A stretch of DNA of 6,381 bases from Candidatus Hydrogenedentota bacterium (GTDB lineage: Bacteria; Hydrogenedentota; Hydrogenedentia; Hydrogenedentales; SLHB01), in assembly GCA_013349485.1 (NCBI GenBank), contig DUZM01000254.1:1-6381 (forward strand), read 5' to 3'. Below, one piece after another: positions 1 to 4,966 of the stretch. A program made the translations under genes and the position numbers. Positions within the stretch are counted from its first letter, which is position 1. The number at the start of each line of letters is the position of its first letter. The notes beneath the pieces were generated by a model that saw only the letters and a list, made by a program, of their open reading frames with translations, ran no database searches and had not been told where the DNA came from.

Positions 1-4
1 CATA

Positions 5-592
5 CTATGGCGCCGTCTCTGACACAATGTGGGCGGTTTGACCCGAGAACTCGCCGTATAGCTCAGGATAAACCGTCAGGACCCACTCTCGAAACGGCAC
101 CGGACTGCCCTCGTAGAGATCGAGGACCTGGCCGATGGGCGCGTCGAAGAAGAACAGGCCGAGCTCTTCGCGTGCACTGTCCAGTGACCCGCCTTCAAGA
201 AGCACGTAGCACGCCGAAGCAACGCCCGCGCGGTGGATGCCGGCCTGGCAATGCACCAGGGTAGGCCTGTCGCTCTCACTGCACCATGCAATGAATTGGG
301 CCAACGACTCGGGAGACGGAAGCCGCCGCATGCTCCATCCGAGATCCATGTACGCGACGCCGAGCGCGTCGCAGGCGGCCTTTTCCTCACGATACCATTC
401 TTCTCCGGGTTGGTTGCCGCGCAGGTTGATGACGGCGCGGATGTTGTGTTTTCGGATGATGCGGGCGAGCCGTGAGGCCGGCATTTGACCCGATCGATAG
501 AAACTGCCGTCGTCTACAGTCCGGAAGTTGTCGGCCAACCGGGCGCAACCCAGCGTAAGCAGGAGCAAGCCAACAGCCGCTCTTCGCATCAT
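5..592 (-). CDS. Predicted lipoprotein tyrosine/dual-specificity phosphatase
   Basis: This 195-residue protein has the cysteine-phosphatase signature C-X5-R, in the segment HCQAGIHRAG (Cys115, Arg121). Around it are family features: an early strand AVINLRG (53-59), GEEWYREEKAAC (63-74) and RRLPSPESL (89-97). Asp83, 32 residues before the Cys, could be the general acid; this is inference. Such proteins dephosphorylate Tyr/Ser/Thr or inositol pyrophosphates (Siw14-like), so the substrate is open. The N-terminus has two Arg, a hydrophobic stretch (5-15) and Gly15-Cys16, fitting a lipoprotein signal with a relaxed lipobox (TLGC), so the enzyme would act outside the cytoplasm. The start is ATG at 592 (or the adjacent ATG at 589), with GAGGA 10 bases upstream. 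A longer frame reaching 835 was refused because it runs antisense into the deacetylase gene. The residue after the catalytic Arg is Ala, not the usual Ser/Thr. The gene is divergent from the PIG-L gene and ends in TAG at 5-7. Confidence 0.85.
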   Translation of the reverse strand: MMRRAAVGLLLLTLGCARLADNFRTVDDGSFYRSGQMPASRLARIIRKHNIRAVINLRGNQPGEEWYREEKAACDALGVAYMDLGWSMRRLPSPESLAQFIAWCSESDRPTLVHCQAGIHRAGVASACYVLLEGGSLDSAREELGLFFFDAPIGQVLDLYEGSPVPFREWVLTVYPELYGEFSGQTAHIVSETAP

Positions 593-622
593 TGGCGTCG
601 AATCCTCGTTAAGAGAGCGTTT

Positions 623-664
623 CAGGATGACCTGGACAAGGGCCAGGATGACCCGGACAAAGGC
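623..664. repeat. 21-bp direct tandem repeat, two copies
   Basis: Two adjacent 21-bp copies (623-643 and 644-664) begin CAGGATGACC and differ at only two positions (T633/C654 and G640/A661). They lie between the divergent starts of the phosphatase and deacetylase genes, just upstream of a -10-like element. A 21-bp period equals two helical turns, so paired binding sites for a regulator on one DNA face are possible. A slippage duplication without function is equally possible. The period also keeps frame, so upstream reading of the deacetylase frame shows a repeated Asp-Asp-X-Asp-Lys-Gly, but that stretch is probably untranslated. Confidence 0.75.
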
Positions 665-665
665 A

Positions 666-674
666 TGGTATACT
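666..674 (+). promoter_or_regulatory. Extended -10 promoter for the PIG-L gene
   Basis: TGGTATACT matches the extended -10 pattern (TG, one base, then TATACT at 669-674, five of six to consensus). There is no convincing -35 at 17 bases upstream, which an extended -10 can tolerate. Transcription would begin near 681 and give a leader of about 50 bases before the ATG at 731. It follows directly after the 21-bp tandem repeat. The sigma factor preference of this organism is unknown, so the call is tentative. Confidence 0.4.
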
Positions 675-730
675 ATCCGCCGCGCGAACGCGAGACGCAT
701 TTCGCGGCAGTGCAAATGAAGGAGAGCGAC

Positions 731-1531
731 ATGGCAGACCCCGTGGTTTTTGCGATACATTCGCATCCCGACGATATCGAGTTCATGCTGGGCGGCACGT
801 TGGCGTTGTTGAAGCAAGCCGGCGCCGAAACCCACCTTATGAATATCGCCAACGGCTCGTGCGGCACGCAGCGGGACGATCCCGCGAGCATTATCGCCCG
901 CCGAACGGATGAGGCACGCGCCGCCGCCGAGACGCTAGGCGCCGTGTTCCATCCGCCGCTGGTAGACGACCTGGAGGTATACTATACGAGTGCGCTTGTC
1001 CGGCGCGTTTGCGCCGTGGTGCGCGAAGTGCAACCGACGATTCTGCTTACGGCGTCGCCGCAGGATTACATGGAAGACCACGTGAACGCCGGGCGTCTTG
1101 CCGTCACGGCCGCCTTCTGCCGGGGCATGCGCAACTTCTTTACGGAACCGCCGCGGGACCCTATCGACAAGGACGTGGCGGTGTACCACGCCTTGCCGTG
1201 GGGGCTGCGCGACCCGTTGCGCCGCAAGGTCCGGGCGGGATTGTATGTGAACGTAACCGATGTTATGCCGGCAAAACGCGCGGCCCTCGCCTGCCACGCG
1301 AGCCAAAAAGAGTGGTTGGACGTGAGCCAGGGGCTCGACAGTTATCTCACCGCCATGGAAGACGTCGCCCGCGAGGTGGGGCATCAGTCGGGCCGGTTCG
1401 AGTACGCCGAAGGTTGGCGGCGCCGCCTCCATTACGGCTTCTGCGCAGCGGACGCCGATCCGCTCGCCGAGATCCTCGGCGACAAGGCGTTTGTTTCTGA
1501 AGCGTACGAAACGGAATTGGACTGGTTCTAA
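731..1531 (+). CDS. PIG-L/LmbE family zinc deacetylase
   Basis: This is a 266-residue enzyme of the PIG-L/LmbE family, zinc-dependent hydrolases that remove N-acetyl groups from GlcNAc-containing or related small molecules (GlcNAc-PI, mycothiol and bacillithiol precursors, antibiotics). The N-terminal strand leads into SHPDD (11-15), giving zinc ligands His12 and Asp15 and the presumed base Asp14. GGTLALL (21-27), RRTDEARAAAETLG (57-70) and QPTILLTASPQDYMEDHVNAGR (101-122) follow the family pattern, and His117 is the expected third zinc ligand. Length is typical. No signal peptide is seen, so it is cytoplasmic. The ATG at 731 is chosen because AAGGAG (719-724) stands six bases upstream and the family begins just before the HPDD strand. 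An in-frame ATG at 716 is the alternative. No partner genes for thiol synthesis are in the window, so the substrate is unknown. Confidence 0.93.
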   Translation: MADPVVFAIHSHPDDIEFMLGGTLALLKQAGAETHLMNIANGSCGTQRDDPASIIARRTDEARAAAETLGAVFHPPLVDDLEVYYTSALVRRVCAVVREVQPTILLTASPQDYMEDHVNAGRLAVTAAFCRGMRNFFTEPPRDPIDKDVAVYHALPWGLRDPLRRKVRAGLYVNVTDVMPAKRAALACHASQKEWLDVSQGLDSYLTAMEDVAREVGHQSGRFEYAEGWRRRLHYGFCAADADPLAEILGDKAFVSEAYETELDWF

Positions 1532-1666
1532 TGTGCCGAATCAAGAGAGTGCGGAAGGATTGCGTGAGGATAACTTGAGCATAGACTTAAGGGGCCGATC
1601 CTCCCGTCATCGTGAGTGCCGGAACGCGTTTTGCGGCGATTCGCGGCGTAACATGTTCTCTTACAC

Positions 1667-1813
1667 CGTCATTGCGAGGAGCCCCGCCTCAGGCGGGGGT
1701 CCCGCCTCAGGCGGGGGTCCCGCCTCAGGTGGGGAGTGACGCGGCAATCGCTTTCCATAGGTAGCGCGACGTATCTGGCGAAAAGTGATTGCTTCGCTTC
1801 GCTCGCAATGACG
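1667..1813. repeat. Dispersed palindromic repeat element (VIASEAKQS-type)
   Basis: The ends are perfect 12-bp inverted arms: CGTCATTGCGAG (1667-1678) and CTCGCAATGACG (1802-1813). Inner arms GCAATC (1744-1749) and GATTGC (1787-1792) are also complementary, so the element is two half-units in inverted orientation. Translation of the right half on the minus strand gives VIASEAKQS, a spurious peptide familiar from intergenic repeats in many unrelated bacterial genomes (recalled, not searched). The left half is interrupted after GGAGC by a block of 18-bp mini-hairpins. It encodes no protein. It may be a non-autonomous, REP-like mobile palindrome; no transposase is nearby. Confidence 0.75.
1683..1736. 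repeat. 18-bp tandem mini-hairpin repeat, three copies
   Basis: The unit CCCGCCTCAGGCGGGGGT occurs exactly twice (1683-1700, 1701-1718), followed by a third copy (1719-1736) with T1730 in place of C and a changed end. Each unit is self-complementary: CCCGCC and GGCGGG form a 6-bp stem around a TCA loop; in the third copy one pair becomes G-U in RNA. The block sits inside the left half of the palindromic element and is bordered by GGAGC (1678-1682) and GGAGT (1733-1737). It is too short and spacerless to be a CRISPR array. Confidence 0.85.
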
Positions 1814-1837
1814 GGGGGCTGGGTGTGGTCGATGAGG

Positions 1838-1856
1838 CCTTCAGCGGCGCTGAAGG
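1838..1856. other. Strong hairpin upstream of the MFS gene
   Basis: CCTTCAGC (1838-1845) and GCTGAAGG (1849-1856) form a perfect 8-bp stem around a GGC loop. No run of T follows on either strand, so it is not a standard intrinsic terminator. It lies 84 bases before the transporter start and could be a leader structure, an mRNA-stabilising stem or a protein-binding palindrome. Confidence 0.45.
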
Positions 1857-1940
1857 TTTCAGAAGAGAACGTGCACGACTTCGCAACGGGATTCCGCACT
1901 CGCCACACGAGCCAGCCCTCAGAGCAGAAGGAACAATTTC

Positions 1941-3134
1941 GTGCCGAATACACTCAAGCTGCGGTTGTCCGCAATGATGTTCCTCCAATACTTCGTCATG
2001 GGGGCGACGATTCCCATACTGAGCCTTTATATGAAAGACCACCTTGGATTTGCGCCGGTTCAGATCGGCGTGATCCTGGCCATGGGCGCGGCGGGGATGT
2101 GTGTGGCGCCGTTGGTGGACGCGTTGTTCGGGGAGCGGTTGCTCGGCCCGGAGCGATTCCTTGCCGTGGCGCAGTTGGCGGCGGCGTGCGTCATGTTTTT
2201 ACTGTCGCGCCAGAAGGAGTTCCTGCAGTTCTGGGCGCTGTATTCGGTGTACGCTCTCGTTTTCATGCCGACGGTCGCGCTCACGAACGCCGTCGCGTTT
2301 CATCACGTGCCCGACTCGAAACGCGGCTTCGGCGGCATCCGCATGTGGGGAACAGTTGGCTGGGTCGCGATAGCCTGGTTGTTCGGCTACGTCTGGTTGG
2401 GAGCGGGCGGGGGCCTCGATGACGCGCTGACCTTCTCGGCCGTGTCGTCGGTGGTCTACGGTGGCTACGCGTTAACACTGCCCCGGACGAGGGTCCGCGG
2501 CACGTTCTCGCTGTGGAAGGCCGTGCGTATGTTTGGCAAACCCGATCTTGTGCTCCTGTGTGCGGTGACGTTCGTCGCCGGAATCGTGCATCAGTACTTC
2601 TACTATGGCATGAGCCCGTTCCTAAGCCACATCGGGTTTGCTGAAAAGCACATCATGCCCGCTATGAGCCTGGGGCAGGTGTCCGAGGTGGTCGTGTTGG
2701 GCATGCTCGGGATCTGCCTGGTCAAGCTGGGGGTCAAACGTGCGTTGATCATCGGGTTGTTGACGCAGGCGCTTCGGTACGTCGTGTTCGCCTATGGGCG
2801 GCACAAGCTTCTGATGATCGCCGTCATGCCGACCCACGGCTTCTGCTACGGCTTCTTCTTCACGGCGGCGTACATCTATGTCGACAGCCATAGCAACCCG
2901 GCGACGCGAGGCAGCGTCCAACAACTGTACACCATTATTGTTTCGGGGATCGGGCCGTTCGTCGGGTTCCTGTTCGCCGGCAAAGTCGCCCAGTTCTTTA
3001 CGCAGCCATACGGGGGCGCCATCGACTATGTCCCGTTCTGGCTTGTGCCGGCCGCCCTCGCCCTTGCTGCCGCCCTTGCGATTGCCGTGTTCTTCCGCGA
3101 GACTGAACCCGAGGCGCCGGACCCGGGGCATTGA
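1941..3134 (+). CDS. MFS transporter, nucleoside:H+ symporter (NupG) type
   Basis: This is a 397-residue integral membrane protein of the major facilitator superfamily, best matched to the nucleoside:H+ symporter family (NupG/XapB), which imports nucleosides with protons across the inner membrane. Family-like segments are KLRLSAMMFLQYFVMG (6-21), VALTNAVAFHH (112-122), FGGIRMWGTVGWVA (130-143), SLGQVSEV (243-250), THGFCYGFFF (298-307) and RGSVQQLYT (323-331). About twelve hydrophobic helices can be traced, with a charged loop near 182-200 dividing the halves and a short charged tail rich in Glu and Pro. The start is GTG at 1941, supported by AAGGA (1928-1932) eight bases upstream and by the family-like N-terminus; ATG at 1974 would cut into helix 1. 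It is co-oriented with the PIG-L gene but 409 bases away, so probably a separate unit. Specificity for nucleosides rather than a sugar is inferred from family resemblance. Confidence 0.92.
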   Translation: MPNTLKLRLSAMMFLQYFVMGATIPILSLYMKDHLGFAPVQIGVILAMGAAGMCVAPLVDALFGERLLGPERFLAVAQLAAACVMFLLSRQKEFLQFWALYSVYALVFMPTVALTNAVAFHHVPDSKRGFGGIRMWGTVGWVAIAWLFGYVWLGAGGGLDDALTFSAVSSVVYGGYALTLPRTRVRGTFSLWKAVRMFGKPDLVLLCAVTFVAGIVHQYFYYGMSPFLSHIGFAEKHIMPAMSLGQVSEVVVLGMLGICLVKLGVKRALIIGLLTQALRYVVFAYGRHKLLMIAVMPTHGFCYGFFFTAAYIYVDSHSNPATRGSVQQLYTIIVSGIGPFVGFLFAGKVAQFFTQPYGGAIDYVPFWLVPAALALAAALAIAVFFRETEPEAPDPGH

Positions 3135-3152
3135 ACTGCCAAGGCGCCAAGG

Positions 3153-3217
3153 AACGGGGACTGTACCAAGCGAGCGACCCCGCCCTAGGCGGGGGAGCGA
3201 GACGGGACTGTCCCGTT
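3153..3217. repeat. Palindrome-rich REP-like spacer between convergent genes
   Basis: Three structures are packed together. First, GGGACTGT occurs as a direct repeat (3157-3164 and 3204-3211), with AACGGG (3153-3158) and CCCGTT (3212-3217) as outer inverted ends. Second, CCCCGCC and GGCGGGG form a 7-bp stem around CTA (3178-3194), the same design as the mini-hairpins at 1683-1736. This hairpin is flanked exactly by GAGCGA on both sides (3172-3177, 3195-3200). Third, ACGGGA and TCCCGT pair around CTG (3202-3216), followed by a weakly T-rich tract, so it could serve as a terminator for the transporter gene. The spacer separates the convergent transporter and methyltransferase genes. Confidence 0.65.
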
Positions 3218-3253
3218 TCGTGTGTTTCCTGAAATTGTTCGCGCGGGATCCAC

Positions 3254-4036
3254 TCACGTTTTCCGTGCAACCCAGATCTGCTCGCCGCCGTAACGGAACG
3301 GGCCACGCTGAAAGTCACCGTAAAGTGCTTCTACCGCATAGCCGCACAGCTCCAACAGATGCTGCATCTCGTATCGGTACACATAGCGCAGCGTCATCGG
3401 CGTGTAGCGTTTCGCGACAACCGTTCCTTGGTCGTCCAATTCCTCAAAGATCCAGCATTGTTCGATCAACTGCGACTCCGGGGTGTACGTCCGCGTGTCC
3501 GAAACGAGTACGTGGCGGCCCGTGTCGGGATGAGTGAATTCGTCAAGCTTCTTGACAGCGCTTCCCAGAGGTCCCAGATGTGCAGTGATGATGTCCAACC
3601 TGGGATCGAAGATGTTGAGGATCAAACGACCGTCGTCCTCAAGGTGGTCGTGTATACACCGCAGCGCGCTTCGTTGGTCTTCTACAGTCAACAAATGGAG
3701 AAAAGCGCGGTACGGGATCGTGACCAGCTTGAAACGCCGCGCTAGAGAGAAATCGCGCATGTCGCCCTCGAGGATATCGATGCGACGCTGGGTTTCAGGA
3801 CTGAGTTTAGCGATCTTATCCCGGCAGATTGCCAGCATCGCCGGGGCACGATCGAGTCCGACGATCTCGATACCCGATTGGGCGACGGGGATCAGCGTCC
3901 GGCCGGTGCCGCAGCCGAGTTCCAGCACAGGTGCGCCGGCCTTTTGGGCTTCCTCGACGTAGAACGCGACGTCGCCCTCCAGTCCCGTGCTGTAGTAATC
4001 ATAAAACGCGGCATCGGCTCGATCGTACATTTCCAT
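3254..4036 (-). CDS. Class I SAM-dependent methyltransferase (module 1)
   Basis: This 260-residue cytoplasmic enzyme should transfer a methyl group from S-adenosylmethionine; the acceptor is unknown. Motif I is VLELGCGTGR (37-46), the acidic residue ending strand 2 is Asp62 (IVGLDRAPAML), the strand 3 acid is in EGDMRDF (90-96), and motif IV is LVTIPYRAFLHLL (104-116). A post-core region with DGRLILNIFDP (135-145) leads to a beta-rich tail with YRYEMQHLLELCGYAVEALYGDF, a pattern typical of small-molecule methyltransferases. ATG at 4036 is preferred over ATG at 4030 because GAGGA (4043-4047) lies six bases upstream. It follows the nucleotidyltransferase gene on the same strand after 66 bases with no terminator, so the two are likely co-transcribed. 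It ends in TGA at 3254-3256. Confidence 0.92.
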   Translation of the reverse strand: MEMYDRADAAFYDYYSTGLEGDVAFYVEEAQKAGAPVLELGCGTGRTLIPVAQSGIEIVGLDRAPAMLAICRDKIAKLSPETQRRIDILEGDMRDFSLARRFKLVTIPYRAFLHLLTVEDQRSALRCIHDHLEDDGRLILNIFDPRLDIITAHLGPLGSAVKKLDEFTHPDTGRHVLVSDTRTYTPESQLIEQCWIFEELDDQGTVVAKRYTPMTLRYVYRYEMQHLLELCGYAVEALYGDFQRGPFRYGGEQIWVARKT

Positions 4037-4102
4037 TGGCTATCCTCATTGACCCGCTGACGCCTTTCGCGTCTCGCGTCCTCGTGCCCTCGCGCGATGG
4101 GC

Positions 4103-4873
4103 TTATGTCACACCATTCCCGAACAGCGTTGCGAAAAGCGCCTGGCCCTTTGCCTGCAGATTCTCCACTTGTGGATGGCGTCCGAGGGCAAGCAGTTCAT
4201 CGTCGCGCCAAGGGCCGCCAATGGGCGCGAGCGCCTGTTCGGTCAGGCTATCGCTTATGGTCAGCTTTTCGGACAGATCCTCAGCTGCATAGAACCGTTT
4301 CATGGCCTCGCAAAAGGCTTGGTCGTTCGATTCAAGCCAGGCCAGGGCCTCTTTCTCTCCGCGGAAAGGCATGCCGCGCACCCGGAAATAGGTTTGCACA
4401 ATCCAGTAGACGTTGGTTGCGAGAAGAAACTCGCAGAGCAGGGGATCGGTCGCAATCCGGCGCCGCACCTTGTCCAAAACGTGGCGTTGGCAGAACCGGT
4501 TCATGGCGCTGTCGTGCTCGGCAAGCGGCATCGGCTCGGGCGTCCACCGTGCGTCGAGGGCTGAGAGCTCCTGAGCCAATCTCCCGTTCTTGTCATACAA
4601 CACCTCGCCATCGGCAAGCGCGGCATCGATGTTCGTGAGCGGCGTCCTCCTATGAAGGTCGTCCAGCGTCCTCAGATTCAAGTCCACGGGCACATCGCTG
4701 ACATGGAAATGCAGGCTTTCGATATCGTTCGGGGTGTTTTCTAGAAACACGAACAGATCGAAATCGCCGCCAGGCGAAACGTCACCGGCGCCCCAGGCTC
4801 CATATCGCATGAGGCCGATGACTTCAGGGTTGCCTTTCAGTCTATCAACGATGTCGCTAAGATTCTCTAACAC
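4103..4873 (-). CDS. Nucleotidyltransferase-fold protein (module 1)
   Basis: This 256-residue protein has the nucleotidyltransferase fold, which transfers NMP to a hydroxyl or phosphate of a substrate (as in aminoglycoside or lincosamide adenylyltransferases). The core motif is YGAWGAGDVSPGGDFDLFVF (24-43), with Gly25 and metal-binding Asp37 and Asp39. A third carboxylate, Asp64, lies in VPVDLNLR (61-68). GEVLYDKNGRL near 95-105 is common after such domains. The remaining half is helical, as in adenylyltransferases with an alpha-helical substrate-binding domain. The usual Gly-Ser is Gly-Ala here. The frame stays open upstream to 5467, but that part is antisense to the next methyltransferase. 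GTG at 4873 is chosen because GGGGAG lies upstream at 4883-4888; ATG at 4933 and GTG at 4909 lack such a site. It is the first gene of a probable operon with the methyltransferase at 3254-4036. Catalysis is likely but the substrate is unknown. Confidence 0.85.
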   Translation of the reverse strand: MLENLSDIVDRLKGNPEVIGLMRYGAWGAGDVSPGGDFDLFVFLENTPNDIESLHFHVSDVPVDLNLRTLDDLHRRTPLTNIDAALADGEVLYDKNGRLAQELSALDARWTPEPMPLAEHDSAMNRFCQRHVLDKVRRRIATDPLLCEFLLATNVYWIVQTYFRVRGMPFRGEKEALAWLESNDQAFCEAMKRFYAAEDLSEKLTISDSLTEQALAPIGGPWRDDELLALGRHPQVENLQAKGQALFATLFGNGVT

Positions 4874-4881
4874 CGGCTTTA

Positions 4882-4890
4882 TCTCCCCTT
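4882..4890 (-). promoter_or_regulatory. Ribosome binding site deciding the GTG start at 4873
   Basis: On the minus strand this reads AAGGGGAGA. Its GGAG core ends nine bases before GTG at 4873. It is the only strong Shine-Dalgarno sequence near the 5' end of this gene and is the reason for rejecting the upstream ATG at 4933. Confidence 0.6.
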
Positions 4891-4918
4891 TGATAATCGT
4901 GAACAGCACGCATAGACT
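4890..4918 (+). promoter_or_regulatory. Sigma70-like promoter of the plus-strand module
   Basis: TTGATA (4890-4895, five of six to the -35 consensus) and TAGACT (4913-4918, four of six to the -10) are separated by exactly 17 bases. Transcription would begin near 4925, which leaves out the ATG at 4919 and favours ATG 4967 (or 4928) as the start of the methyltransferase. The -35 abuts the ribosome binding site of the divergent gene. Confidence 0.4.
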
Positions 4919-4931
4919 ATGCGCGCTATGC
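4910..4931. promoter_or_regulatory. Inverted and direct repeat over the -10 box, candidate operator
   Basis: GCATAG (4910-4915) and CTATGC (4917-4922) form a perfect palindrome around A4916. CTATGC recurs at 4926-4931. The palindrome covers the putative -10 box and lies between two divergent operons, the usual place for an operator. No regulator gene is in the window, so function is inferred from position only. Confidence 0.4.
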
Positions 4932-4966
4932 ATACCGAAGACAACCGGGCATTGGGCTCCGTGACA

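Larger units (their letters stand above)
1532..1940. other. 409-bp intergenic region between PIG-L and MFS genes
   Basis: There is no credible gene here. The first part (1532-1666) shows no terminator with a T-run and no recognisable site. CCGTCATCGTGAG (1604-1616) resembles a decayed arm of the palindromic repeat that follows at 1667-1813. After the repeat, 1814-1940 holds one strong hairpin (1838-1856) and the transporter's Shine-Dalgarno AAGGA at 1928-1932. Short reading frames across it arise from the repeat and are not genes. Confidence 0.7.

Noticed and set aside
485..730. Long N-terminal extension of the PIG-L deacetylase frame (82 more residues)
   Set aside because: It runs antisense through the phosphatase 5' end, the family starts just before the HPDD strand, and a strong Shine-Dalgarno precedes ATG 731.
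976..985. GGTATACTAT repeated from the promoter at 667-676
   Set aside because: The second copy lies inside the deacetylase coding sequence (Glu-Val-Tyr-Tyr), so the match is probably chance.
1579..1587. GCATAGACT shared with the candidate operator at 4910
   Set aside because: A 9-base match in a window this size can occur by chance, and this copy lacks the second palindrome arm.
1683..1736. Possible CRISPR array
   Set aside because: The 18-bp units are contiguous with no unique spacers, there are only three, and no cas gene is present.
1669..2042. Minus-strand frames containing VIASEAKQS or LRAKRSN
   Set aside because: These are translations of the palindromic repeat and of DNA antisense to the transporter; they are well-known spurious peptides, not genes.
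3829..4638. Plus-strand 269-codon frame
   Set aside because: It is an Arg/Ser/Pro-rich shadow across two minus-strand genes with clear domains and has no recognisable motif.
4103..4873. MNT-HEPN type toxin-antitoxin pair
   Set aside because: The nucleotidyltransferase is about 256 residues with its own helical half, longer than a minimal MNT antitoxin, and its partner is a methyltransferase, not a HEPN protein with an RX4-6H motif.
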